Shown piece after piece: positions 26,338-34,374 of a DNA stretch of 64,000 bases. Origin of the DNA: Aureispira anguillae (GTDB lineage: Bacteria; Bacteroidota; Bacteroidia; Chitinophagales; Saprospiraceae); contig NZ_AP026867.1 of the NCBI RefSeq assembly GCF_026000115.1, positions 217,501 to 281,500 of the forward strand, read 5' to 3'. The notes under the pieces are model-generated. The model was not told the DNA's origin. It saw only the letters and a program-made list of their open reading frames with translations, and did no database searches. The position numbers were made by a program, and so were the translations under genes. Every line of letters starts with the position of its first letter. Positions within the stretch are counted from its first letter, which is position 1.

Positions 26338-27297
26338 ATGAGTGACAAAGAATATTTTTCAAATTTGTATGAAATAGCCAGTGATTTGAATAAGGAGTTT
26401 TCTCTCCAAGCAGCACTGCGAAAGGCTTTAGAAAAGACGGTTGATTTATTGAACCTCGAAACAGGCTGGATTTGGTTGGTTCAACAGGATAATAAATCGG
26501 TTTATCTTGCTGCTTCCTATAATCTCCCTCCTGCTCTAAGTAATTTTCCAGAACGTTTATCGGGCTGGTGTTACTGCATTGAAAAATATTTGTCCAATGC
26601 CTTTTCAGAAGCAAAGAACATTAGTGAAATTGCTTGTTCTCGCTTGAAAGATATAAAAGTAGATACCCGTGATTTGAAATTCCATGCTACGGTTCCTATT
26701 TTTGTTCAGGGAGAAAAAGCAGGTTTGTTAAACCTGATGAGCAAAGAAAAGCAACAACTAAAAGAAAAAGAACTCACCTTGTTGAATACCATTAGTGAAT
26801 TAATTGGAATGGCAATTCAGAGAACAAGACTTTTGGACACTGCTGGAGCGAGTCCATCTAAAACACAAGCAGCGACAAGCGAATTATTAGAGCGTGTTTT
26901 TAATCCACGGCTGACCTTGCTTCTAGCCAACTTAGATGCGCTAAAAGCACTCCATACCCAAGCGGGGAAATCATCCGAATATATCCAAATGTCTTTGGAG
27001 TTAACTCGTGAAATGCAGCAGCAATTATCCCTAATAAATGATGCGTTTTTAGAAGGGCAAATAGGGACTAAGCAAGAGAATAATTTTCATTACCCAGCTT
27101 CTTCCTTAACCAGTAGAGAACTCGAAGTGCTAGGACTGGTTAAAAAAGGCTACACCAATAAAAAAATAGGAGCGCAACTCTTTATTGCAGAGCGAACGGT
27201 GAAGTTTCATATTTCTTCTATCCTCTCCAAATTATATGCTACTACCAGAACAGAAGCGGTAGATACTGCTTTGCGTCGTGGTTTAATTAGCCTTTGA
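26338..27297 (+). CDS. GAF-domain LuxR-type transcriptional regulator
   Basis: A 319-residue regulator. A GAF sensor domain occupies about 15-165 (LQAALRKALEKTVDLLNLET, HATVPIFVQGEKAGLLNLMS). A helical linker with a dimerisation-like helix follows (LTREMQQQLSLINDAF). Residues about 258-315 are a LuxR/NarL helix-turn-helix (LTSRELEVLGLVKKGYTNKK, then AERTVKFHISSILSKL). There is no receiver domain and no kinase nearby, so the GAF domain probably senses a small molecule or redox state directly. The start at ATG 26338 is preferred over a TTG at 26299 that would lie upstream of the promoter. Confidence 0.88.
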   Translation: MSDKEYFSNLYEIASDLNKEFSLQAALRKALEKTVDLLNLETGWIWLVQQDNKSVYLAASYNLPPALSNFPERLSGWCYCIEKYLSNAFSEAKNISEIACSRLKDIKVDTRDLKFHATVPIFVQGEKAGLLNLMSKEKQQLKEKELTLLNTISELIGMAIQRTRLLDTAGASPSKTQAATSELLERVFNPRLTLLLANLDALKALHTQAGKSSEYIQMSLELTREMQQQLSLINDAFLEGQIGTKQENNFHYPASSLTSRELEVLGLVKKGYTNKKIGAQLFIAERTVKFHISSILSKLYATTRTEAVDTALRRGLISL

Positions 27298-27307
27298 GTA
27301 ATCTGCG

Positions 27308-28177
27308 TCAGTCTATTATTTTTCGTATTTCGTAACTAATCCACAAGCCCTTTTCTTTAGGTTTATCAAATTTGACCCAAAATTTTGGTAAATAGGAACT
27401 ATTTACTTTCCAAAAATCATTGTTTTGTTTCTTTTTGATTAAAAAGGTTTTTGCTAACTCACATCTTTTATCTCCCAATAGTTGGTTGTCTTTCATCAAT
27501 CGGAGGATTTCAACCACGTTTGTTTTATAGGTAAAAGGATAAGTTAGTTTTACAATATCTTTTGTAATGGGTTTATGGTCTGTTTTACGATTAAAGATAT
27601 TGTGTTCAAGAATGTATTCAAGCCCCTGAGAAAGTTTTGTTTCTACTTTTTTATTTGTCTTGTAAAAGCTACTTTTTTTATATTCAGTTAGCGCAATTAA
27701 TGCTTTTACAATGCCAATAAAACAAGGGGTTTGTTTCATGCAGCCACCATATTTTTGAATCCTGGTTCCCTTCCATGTATTGCGCAAACCACGATTAACA
27801 TTTTGATAGTTTAAGATCCATTCAATCCCTTTGTTGATTCGAGTTTCATTGTTATAATTCATTTTGATTAGAACAGTTGTAATCATTGAATTATAACAGG
27901 GTAAAATATCGTCGCTTTTGCCTGTGAGTGAAAAACCATGTTGACAATAGGATAAATCTGCGAGCTGATTGACCCATAACTTTACTTGTTCAATTTCTGA
28001 TGTAAATGGAATTTCAGATAGTTCAATTAGTCGATTAAGTAAGGTTAGTACATCAACTTCAAAATTAACCAATAATTTTTTTATCAGTTTTGACTGCTCA
28101 AAATAGGTCATTGATTGTTGGTAATTTAAGATTTCTCCTTTATCGTATTTTTGCTTTAGTTCAAGAGTTTTATCCAT
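27308..28177 (-). CDS. Hypothetical protein, alpha/alpha-toroid-like
   Basis: 289 residues with a run of helical pairs and repeated WILNYQN / YILEHN motifs at spacings like those of prenyltransferase/squalene-cyclase repeats (KGIEWILNYQNVNRGLRNTW, SQGLEYILEHNIFNRK). A conserved GGCMKQTPCFIGIVKAL lies in the middle. No DxDD or other cyclase active-site motif is visible, so a terpenoid cyclase activity cannot be claimed. No signal peptide. The start ATG overlaps the last codons of a truncated duplicate of the upstream locus, suggesting that this gene marks the edge of that duplication. Confidence 0.6.
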   Translation of the reverse strand: MDKTLELKQKYDKGEILNYQQSMTYFEQSKLIKKLLVNFEVDVLTLLNRLIELSEIPFTSEIEQVKLWVNQLADLSYCQHGFSLTGKSDDILPCYNSMITTVLIKMNYNNETRINKGIEWILNYQNVNRGLRNTWKGTRIQKYGGCMKQTPCFIGIVKALIALTEYKKSSFYKTNKKVETKLSQGLEYILEHNIFNRKTDHKPITKDIVKLTYPFTYKTNVVEILRLMKDNQLLGDKRCELAKTFLIKKKQNNDFWKVNSSYLPKFWVKFDKPKEKGLWISYEIRKIID

Positions 28178-28319
28178 TGGTTTGCTTTTTTGTGTCTATA
28201 ATAGTTGTACGATAAGTGATTAAATTACTAAATTCTGATACGCTATCTTTTACGGGGTCAGGAATATTTAATGGGGGATTATTGTGCGTTCGATCATCCA
28301 TCAAATCCCAATACAAGTT
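28170..28319 (-). pseudogene. Third, truncated copy of the metalloprotease C-terminal segment
   Basis: The frame reads NLYWDLMDDRTHNNPPLNIP and DPVKDSVSEFSN, clearly matching the C-terminal region of the metalloprotease-like protein encoded at 29984-32101. It then departs into unrelated residues and stops at 28170-28172, inside the start of the next gene. About 40 family residues at the C-terminus are missing. This is the oldest and most degraded copy of the tandem cassette. Confidence 0.75.
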
Positions 28320-28327
28320 TTTTTTTC

Positions 28328-28987
28328 TTAATCCTTTACACAAAAGGCGTAAGAACCTCTAGTATGTTTTACTGAATCTACATGACAGATTAAAAGACTA
28401 TCATAAGGAGAATATAAACAGACACCATCTACTAAATAATGATTGGATTGTCCATCATTAGTATAAGCATCGGTATCAGGTCGTAAATACTCCCAACAAT
28501 TGGTAGCAGTTATATCCAAATCATTATTTTCTTCCTTATCGTAAAAAGCATCAGCTAAACGAATTGATGTATTATAACAGCCTTTTTTCTTAGGGATTAG
28601 ACCTATTTTAAACTTTTTTTCATTGATACTCTTAAAATGAAAATAGGTATAAGCAAAATAATTTACTTCTGTTTCTACTCGACCAATCTCTGCATAGACA
28701 TCAAATAGGTGATCTGTATTATAAACAAAATCAGTATCTATCTTACTAGTGGTTAAGTCAAAAAAAAGTTCATAGTTGGTAAAATCAAAATAGTTACCAC
28801 TATTCTTATCCAACAATTGATTGGGCAAATCCATTTCATACCAAATGGTATCGCCTACAGAAAAAACATCGTTAGGAGTGACAGATAAAGGAAACTTAAA
28901 TCCATATTCAACATAACATCCTGAATGCCTTTTCCCACAGGCAGCAGCCAAAAACAACGATAATAACAAAACATATATTTTATACAT
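28328..28987 (-). CDS. Lipoprotein, duplicate copy 2
   Basis: A 219-residue predicted lipoprotein starting at ATG 28987: MYKIYVLLLSLFLAAACGKR, with Cys17 as the lipid site. A longer frame (to 29077) would run through the upstream hairpin. The body is a beta-rich domain of unknown family: FPLSVTPNDVFSVGDTIWYE, LLDKNSGNYFDFTNYELFF and five or more cysteines. It is strongly similar to the lipoprotein at 29272-29931 over its whole length. It sits downstream of a stand-alone protease tail. Its repeated pairing with that tail suggests the two products are functionally linked, for example as enzyme and inhibitor or immunity protein (inference). Confidence 0.78.
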   Translation of the reverse strand: MYKIYVLLLSLFLAAACGKRHSGCYVEYGFKFPLSVTPNDVFSVGDTIWYEMDLPNQLLDKNSGNYFDFTNYELFFDLTTSKIDTDFVYNTDHLFDVYAEIGRVETEVNYFAYTYFHFKSINEKKFKIGLIPKKKGCYNTSIRLADAFYDKEENNDLDITATNCWEYLRPDTDAYTNDGQSNHYLVDGVCLYSPYDSLLICHVDSVKHTRGSYAFCVKD

Positions 28988-29004
28988 CACAATAACATTA
29001 AAAA

Positions 29005-29031
29005 GCAAGCTTAGAAAAACTCTAAGCTTGC
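29005..29031 (-). terminator. Hairpin preceding lipoprotein copy 2
   Basis: An 11-bp perfect stem gcaagcttaga / tctaagcttgc, loop aaaac, followed on the minus strand by TTTTTAATG. It has the form of a Rho-independent terminator placed just before a gene, so it may attenuate read-through. Confidence 0.65.
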
Positions 29032-29039
29032 ATGATGAA

Positions 29040-29261
29040 TTAATAGCCATATTCTTTATATAAGGTATCAATGGCATTTCTTTGACTAGGATGAAAATTA
29101 ATTAGTGCATCTTTTACCTCATGGACTAACTCTGGACTGTTTGTAGTTAAAGCTGAAAAAATTTCAACATTGGTAAAACCTGATACGCTATCTTTTACGG
29201 GATCTGCAATATTTAATGGGGGACCATTATGGGTTTGATCGTCCATTAAATCCCAATACAA
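29040..29261 (-). pseudogene. Stand-alone C-terminal fragment of the metalloprotease (copy 2)
   Basis: About 73 residues that match the end of the protein encoded at 29984-32101 almost without change (DPVKDSVSGFTNVEIFSALT and NFHPSQRNAIDTLYKEYGY are identical). It begins abruptly at YWDLMDDQTHN, with no proper start codon beyond the internal ATG, 10 bases past the stop of lipoprotein copy 1. It could be a duplication scar, or an orphan C-terminal module kept for recombination. The lack of divergence favours a recent origin or selection. Confidence 0.75.
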
Positions 29262-29271
29262 GCCTTTTTTT

Positions 29272-29931
29272 CTAATCCTTCACCAAGAAAGCATAGGCTC
29301 CCTTTGTATAATGAACAGAATCTACAGTACAACTTAGTAGACTGTCATAAGGAGAATATTGACAAACTCCATCTATCAAATAGTGGTTACATTGCCCATT
29401 ATTAGTAAAAGCATAAGTATCTGGCCATAAATATTCCCAACATTCTGTATTCCCTATATTTAAGCTGTTCTTTCCTTGTTTGTCCATAAAAACATCAGCT
29501 AAACGAATTGATGTACTATAACAGCCTTTTTTCTTAGGAATTAAACCTATTTTGAATCGTTTTTCATTAATACTTTTACAGTGAAAATGAGTGTAAACAA
29601 AGCCATTGACTTCTGTTGTTACTTTACCTATCTCTGGATGAATGTTAAATTGATGTGTTGCATTGTACACAAAGTTGGTATCTATTTTACTAGTAGATAA
29701 ATTAAAAAAAAGTTCATAGTCTGTAAAATCAAAATAGTTACCACTATTTCTATCCAACAATTGATTCGGCAAATCCATTTCATACCAGATGGTATCGCCT
29801 ACTGAAAAAACATCTTTAGGAGTAACAGACAGAGGAAATTCAAAACCATATTTTATAGAACAACCTGGATCCTTAGAACCACAGGCAACAGCCAAAAACA
29901 ACGATAATAACAAAACATATATTTTATACAT
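29272..29931 (-). CDS. Lipoprotein, copy 1, partner of the metalloprotease-like protein
   Basis: A 219-residue lipoprotein; start at ATG 29931 (MYKIYVLLLSLFLAVACGSK, lipid Cys17; the adjacent ATG at 29934 is equally possible). It has the same beta-rich body as copy 2: FPLSVTPKDVFSVGDTIWYE, LLDRNSGNYFDFTDYELFF and IGLIPKKKGCYSTSIRLADV. I do not recognise the family. It follows the protease gene directly (53 bases) with a terminator-like hairpin between them. Likely located on the periplasmic or outer face of the envelope. Confidence 0.8.
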   Translation of the reverse strand: MYKIYVLLLSLFLAVACGSKDPGCSIKYGFEFPLSVTPKDVFSVGDTIWYEMDLPNQLLDRNSGNYFDFTDYELFFNLSTSKIDTNFVYNATHQFNIHPEIGKVTTEVNGFVYTHFHCKSINEKRFKIGLIPKKKGCYSTSIRLADVFMDKQGKNSLNIGNTECWEYLWPDTYAFTNNGQCNHYLIDGVCQYSPYDSLLSCTVDSVHYTKGAYAFLVKD

Positions 29932-29949
29932 CATAATAACATTAAAAAG

Positions 29950-29974
29950 CAAGCTTAGAAAAACTCTAAGCTTG
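29950..29974 (-). terminator. Hairpin between metalloprotease gene and lipoprotein copy 1
   Basis: caagcttaga-aaaac-tctaagcttg, followed by TTTTTAATG on the minus strand. Essentially identical to the hairpin at 29005-29031, as expected from the duplication. Confidence 0.65.
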
Positions 29975-29983
29975 TTTGATGAA

Positions 29984-32101
29984 TTAATAGCCATATTCTT
30001 TATATAAGGTATCAATGGCATTTCTTTGACTAGGATGAAAATTAATCAGAGCATCTTTTACCTCATGGACTAACTCTGGACTATTTGTAGTCAAAGCTGA
30101 AAAAATTTCGACATTGGTAAAACCTGATACGCTATCTTTTACTGGATCAGGAATATTTAATGGGGGATCATTATGCATTCGATCGTCCATTAAATCCCAA
30201 TACAAGCCTTTTTGTAGCCAATACAAATTCTGATAATAATGATTATGAGGATTATCTCGTTCTGAGTGTCTATAAACAAATCTTTGACGTTCTTTTTCAT
30301 CTTGATCTGTGTAAAGGTTTGAAAAATAATTATTTCGACCATAATGTAAATCCGCAAAATAAGTACCAATATGATAGCCCCACGATTCAATTAAAGCACA
30401 TCGTTCATAATCTGTTGTTCCTTTAACCCCATAACCTCCATTGGCTATAATTCGTTGAATATTCCCAACCCAATATTCATTCTTATCCGTCAAGGCATAA
30501 TAATGAGCGGCATGTCCGCATTCATGGTAAATCGTTTCTTTTACTCGATCTGATGTAAGCTCAATCTCTCGCCCTCCATACTGATAAATTATATCGGGTA
30601 AATTTGCCAGCATGTGGGTTAAAAACAAAGGCATCATTGTCCCCACCAATGCCCCCGTACCTGGCAAAAACATATCCACTAAGCCCATGGTCGTAAAACC
30701 AGCCGTTGTGCCTACAAAACTAAAACCTCCTGCAATCGTCATCCCTGCTCCTGGGCTTGTTCGCATGATATGAGATAACATAGGAGCAGAAGCTGCGCCT
30801 CCTTCATTCATCAACATAATATTCAGATCAGGAGCAGCAGGCGGTAGACCTTCCTGTGCAGCATACCAATCGTATTCATAAACCGCATTATTGGTTAAGG
30901 AAGCAAACCACAGCATTCTATGTATACTGCTATTGTCAGTATGCCGATGATGCCGAATATTTAAGTTGTTATAACCTGAGATATGAATGCCTAAATTCTG
31001 AACAATGGGATGCCCAAACTCTGCAATATACAAATCTCTTAGACCACTTATTTTGAGTCGATTGCTTTCGTATTTCAAAAAGCCTTGGATCGGACCAAAA
31101 TAATTAAAGGGAATGTACCAACAACCCTCATTGGTGGTCCAAACACTTCTACCCGTAAACCACAAATCTCGAACATAGATTTCTACATTTTTTACTCCTT
31201 CCCACCCCAATTGGGTGTCTTCTACTCGTACACAGCCCCCAGGTTTGCTGCCAAAAATACTGATTGGACAATCGCAGCGATTACTTGTCGTGCCTCCTGT
31301 ATTGGTCGGTAAGCCTGTAACGGTGGCATTGTGCAAACAAAAGGGCCATAAAGGTCCCAGCCGACAAGGAAGCCCAAAGGGCTGTATGGTTCCGCCATTG
31401 GTTGTTGTTGTTCCATCACAATCCACATCATCCGCCAAGCAATTGGGATAATTGGGACAAGTAGGGGCACAAAAGTTGACTAGCTCATTCTTCGTATTGT
31501 AATAATCATTGCCTGTACGTCGAAAGGCTTCTGCGGTTAAAAAAGAAGAATAAGGCGCTAAGACCAATTCATCAATAAGGGTATAAGCGACTCCTACAGG
31601 AAATTGAAAATCGGGCTTAACCACTGCATATTGATAGGTGATTGCTCCTGCTGGAAGACTTGGATCGTGGTAAAAGTTACCTGCTTGCTCGATCTCATAT
31701 TCCAAGGGAAAATCAAATAAATGAGGATCATTTTCATGGATGTCATTATTGGCTACAGCATAGGAATTAATCGCCTGCTGTAACTCCTTAAGTTCTTGTG
31801 GTGTTTGGGGATGAAACCTAACGTACCAATGCGTAGCAGGCAATGCGGTTTCGCTATCGGAAGGGTACAATTGATTCCATGCGGCGGTCATATTGGCGAC
31901 CGTATAAGGATTAACTCGCTTGGCACCAAGGACAGTTTGCTCAACGGTTGCGTTTAAACTTCTTGCTCCTACTACGGTTGGAGGTAAAGATGGCGTTTGA
32001 GTAGTGTTGTTGTGCATGGATAGCTTTTCCTTTTGGCAGCCCCAACAGCTCAAGGACAAAAAAAGCAAAAAAATGCTTTTTTGAAAAATTGGGTGATTCA
32101 T
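29984..32101 (-). CDS. Putative lipoprotein zinc metalloprotease (HExxH)
   Basis: A 705-residue exported protein. The N-terminus MNHPIFQKSIFLLFLSLS is a signal peptide with a likely lipid Cys in CWGCQKE. The N-terminal 230 residues are beta-rich. A Cys-rich segment lies at about 215-290 (CAPTCPNYPNCLADDVDCDG). A carboxypeptidase-regulatory-like fold follows (GVKNVEIYVRDLWFTG), then two glycine-rich hydrophobic stretches (GAGMTIAGGFSFVGTTAGF), which is odd for a secreted enzyme. The zinc motif HECGH is at 526-530 in VKETIYHECGHAAHYY, with a candidate third ligand in the later ALIESWGYHIGTYFADLHYG. The last 70 residues are duplicated downstream. The substrate is unknown. Confidence 0.72.
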   Translation of the reverse strand: MNHPIFQKSIFLLFLSLSCWGCQKEKLSMHNNTTQTPSLPPTVVGARSLNATVEQTVLGAKRVNPYTVANMTAAWNQLYPSDSETALPATHWYVRFHPQTPQELKELQQAINSYAVANNDIHENDPHLFDFPLEYEIEQAGNFYHDPSLPAGAITYQYAVVKPDFQFPVGVAYTLIDELVLAPYSSFLTAEAFRRTGNDYYNTKNELVNFCAPTCPNYPNCLADDVDCDGTTTTNGGTIQPFGLPCRLGPLWPFCLHNATVTGLPTNTGGTTSNRCDCPISIFGSKPGGCVRVEDTQLGWEGVKNVEIYVRDLWFTGRSVWTTNEGCWYIPFNYFGPIQGFLKYESNRLKISGLRDLYIAEFGHPIVQNLGIHISGYNNLNIRHHRHTDNSSIHRMLWFASLTNNAVYEYDWYAAQEGLPPAAPDLNIMLMNEGGAASAPMLSHIMRTSPGAGMTIAGGFSFVGTTAGFTTMGLVDMFLPGTGALVGTMMPLFLTHMLANLPDIIYQYGGREIELTSDRVKETIYHECGHAAHYYALTDKNEYWVGNIQRIIANGGYGVKGTTDYERCALIESWGYHIGTYFADLHYGRNNYFSNLYTDQDEKERQRFVYRHSERDNPHNHYYQNLYWLQKGLYWDLMDDRMHNDPPLNIPDPVKDSVSGFTNVEIFSALTTNSPELVHEVKDALINFHPSQRNAIDTLYKEYGY

Positions 32102-32347
32102 AAAAAATAAGTTGAATGAAAAAAATAGAACTAAGACTAGAGCAACGCTTTGACAAGCGGGGAATTTGCTCCTCTATAAGCAATTCTATTACTTTTTATT
32201 CTTTAAAACAAAAATATGATTATTTTTCATGTAATAAAATATGAAACACTGTAAAAGGCTGTAAATCAGTTTAAATAAAGTTATAGTTTTATTTCATGTT
32301 TTTTGAAGAAATGGTTCTTTTTTAGTATTTCTAAAAATGCTCTTCTA

Positions 32348-32367
32348 ACCTGTACCATCGTACAGGT
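32348..32367. promoter_or_regulatory. Perfect palindrome, candidate operator
   Basis: acctgtac-catc-gtacaggt: 8-bp arms and a 4-base spacer, with a further tacagg half-site at about 32391. It lies between the divergent metalloprotease gene and the SDR pseudogene/QueA unit. The 352-base gap 32102-32453 holds no open frame and is otherwise A/T-rich. Confidence 0.4.
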
Positions 32368-32453
32368 AGCTTTCTAGCCTTAAGACCGTTTTACAGGAAT
32401 TCTCTTTGTCGGATATTTGTGTTATCAATTATTAACAATCAAATACAAATATC

Positions 32454-33173
32454 ATGAACAATAAAACGGCGCTCATTACAGGAGCATATAAAGGCTTAGG
32501 ATATGCATTGGCGGAAAGCTTGGCTCGATAGGGATGGAGATTATTGATTACAGCTAGAAGTGCAGAACAGTTGCTAGAGGCAAAAAATAAATTATCTAAT
32601 TATACGCAAGTTGTGGCAATATCAGGCGATGTTAGAGATGAAATTCATTTGTTGGAACTCGCTGATGTATTGGGACGAAAAGGGTGGAAACTGGACTTAG
32701 TGGTTAACAATGCTTCTTATTTAGGAGAATCTCCCATGAAAAAAATATTGGAACATTCTATTGACAGTATGCATTTGGTTTTGCATACCAATATGATTGC
32801 CCCGATTTCCCTTTTGCAAAAACTACAATCCTTCCTAAATCCCAAAGCAAAGATCATCAATGTTAGTAGTGATGCTGCCAAAGAAATCTATGAAACTTGG
32901 GGGATTTATGGTGCTGCTAAAGCAGGGTTGGATCATCTGACAGCTGTTCTAGGGATAGAATATCCTCAATTCTATTTTTATGCTTTTGATCCAGGGGATA
33001 TGCGTACGGATATGCATCAAGATGCTTTTCCGAATGAAGATATTTCTGATCGACCACTGCCTCAAGAATTTGCAGTTCCTGCACTACTCCAATTGATCCA
33101 AAAAAATGTTCCAAGCGGACGTTATTCATTTAACGCTAAAATGACTGAAAATTATGAACACACTAATCAATAA
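32454..33173 (+). pseudogene. Short-chain dehydrogenase/reductase gene interrupted by an amber stop
   Basis: ATG at 32454 opens an SDR frame: TALITGAYKGLGYALAESLA is the Rossmann TGxxxGxG motif. Codon 26 (32529-32531) is TAG. The same frame then continues for 214 codons with every later SDR hallmark: VVNNAS (NNAG-type), a Ser in INVSSDAAKE, and the catalytic YGAAK. A downstream ATG (32544) would give a protein without the NAD(P)-binding loop, so translation from it cannot make a normal enzyme. One base change (for example CAG, AAG or GAG to TAG) explains the break. Its end overlaps queA by 20 bases. Confidence 0.82.
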
Positions 33174-34212
33174 AATCATAGAGTTTGACTTGCCAAAACA
33201 CTTAGCTTGCCCCAAGCCTACAGAACAGAGAAACATAGCTAGAGATGGGGTTCGTTTATTGGTAACCAATAATAAAATGGAACACTATCACGATACCTTT
33301 AGTGAACTAGAAAATTACTTGGAAGCAGGCGATGTACTCGTTGTGAATACCTCTGCAACGCTACCTTCTGCTTTTGAATTAACATTACCCAATGGTAAAC
33401 CTGCCAAATTGCATTTGAGTACAAAGCTAAACGCCAAGGATTGGTTGGTTGAAATAAGAGCAATTTTAGGCACTAAGACAATTCGTTGGAAAGAAGGGCA
33501 GGAGGGGATGCAATTTAAATTGCCTAATGGGGCGAATCTTGTTTTGAAAAAAAGGTTTTATAAGAATCAGCAATTTTTAGATTTGTGGATAGCCGAACTG
33601 CAAATGGAGGAAAACGAAATGGATTATATGCAAACCTATGGGCAACCCATCAAGTATACACAGTTGGATAATCCCTTCCCAATGGACTATTATCAGACGT
33701 TTTTCTCTTACCATCCAGGAAGTGCAGAAATGCCTTCGGCTGGCAGAGGCTTTACGTCTGAATTGGTGAGCCGATTGGCTAAAAAGGGTGTTTTGTTTGT
33801 GCCTATTTTATTGCACACGGGAATTTCTAGTCTAGAAGAAAACGAAAAACCGTACCCCGAATATATGGAAATAAGCCCTTTAGCAGCGTTGTTGATCAAT
33901 AAGGCAAAAGAAGAGGGACGGAGAGTTATTGCGGTAGGAACTACAGCAATCCGTGCTATCGAAAGTGCTGCTAAAGAATCTGGAAGGGTAGCAGAATTTA
34001 GAGGAAATACCGAGTTGTTTATTCACGAATCCTATCGTATGAAAGTAACGGATGGCTTATTGACGGGCTTTCATGAACCTAAAGCTTCTCATCTGAATAT
34101 TTTGCAAGCGTTGGTTGGTTATCAACATCTAAAAATGGCTTATGAGAAAGCAATTGAGGCAAATTATTTTTGGCATCAGTTTGGAGATCTGCATTTGATT
34201 TTGGCAGACTAA
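33154..34212 (+). CDS. queA: S-adenosylmethionine:tRNA ribosyltransferase-isomerase
   Basis: Transfers and isomerises the ribosyl group of SAM onto preQ1 at tRNA position 34 to form epoxyqueuosine. 352 residues, usual length. Family marks: an N-terminal FDLPKHLACPKPTEQR, GDVLVVNTSATLPSAF, the central SAEMPSAGRGFTSELVSRLA (the AAPTAGLHFT-like motif) and VIAVGTTAIRAIESA. The C-terminal TGFHEPKASHLNILQALVG fits. The central motif departs from textbook QueA, as in the divergent Bacteroidota paralogues, so a second function is possible. It starts inside the end of the broken SDR gene, so its translation was probably coupled to it. Confidence 0.85.
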   Translation: MNTLINKIIEFDLPKHLACPKPTEQRNIARDGVRLLVTNNKMEHYHDTFSELENYLEAGDVLVVNTSATLPSAFELTLPNGKPAKLHLSTKLNAKDWLVEIRAILGTKTIRWKEGQEGMQFKLPNGANLVLKKRFYKNQQFLDLWIAELQMEENEMDYMQTYGQPIKYTQLDNPFPMDYYQTFFSYHPGSAEMPSAGRGFTSELVSRLAKKGVLFVPILLHTGISSLEENEKPYPEYMEISPLAALLINKAKEEGRRVIAVGTTAIRAIESAAKESGRVAEFRGNTELFIHESYRMKVTDGLLTGFHEPKASHLNILQALVGYQHLKMAYEKAIEANYFWHQFGDLHLILAD

Positions 34213-34230
34213 GGTAACTGAAAACGAGCT

Positions 34231-34374
34231 TTAATGTCGTTGATTTTTTAGTGCTTTAACAGCTTCTACTTGATCTTTTGGGGCAAAGGAAAAAATAACC
34301 GAAACCACATTGTTCCCCAAAAGATCAGGCAGTAAGCCTAAATCGAGTTTAGAAAGCAAGTTCAGATAAATCAA
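34231..34374 (-). pseudogene. Possible C-terminal gene remnant
   Basis: A short minus-strand frame reads LGLLPDLLGNNVVSVIFSFA then PKDQVEAVKALKNQRH before its stop at 34231. It looks protein-like, but it begins without an ATG and overlaps the end of the phosphoesterase gene in another frame. It could be the scar of a lost gene or chance. Confidence 0.25.

Larger units (their letters stand above)
28328..30200 (-). repeat. Tandem duplication of [protease tail + lipoprotein] cassette
   Basis: Period 944 bases. Unit 1: about 29272-30200 (tail of the intact protease gene, hairpin, lipoprotein 1). Unit 2: about 28328-29262 (tail fragment, hairpin, lipoprotein 2). A remnant of a third tail lies at 28170-28319. 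The unit boundary is at caatacaagcctttt, where the copy leaves the protease sequence. Confidence 0.85.

Noticed and set aside
29932-30021. 30-residue N-terminal extension of the lipoprotein (also 28988-29077)
   Set aside because: It would translate through the hairpin and place a second hydrophobic segment ahead of a good lipoprotein signal; the ATG before MYKIYVLLLS is far better.
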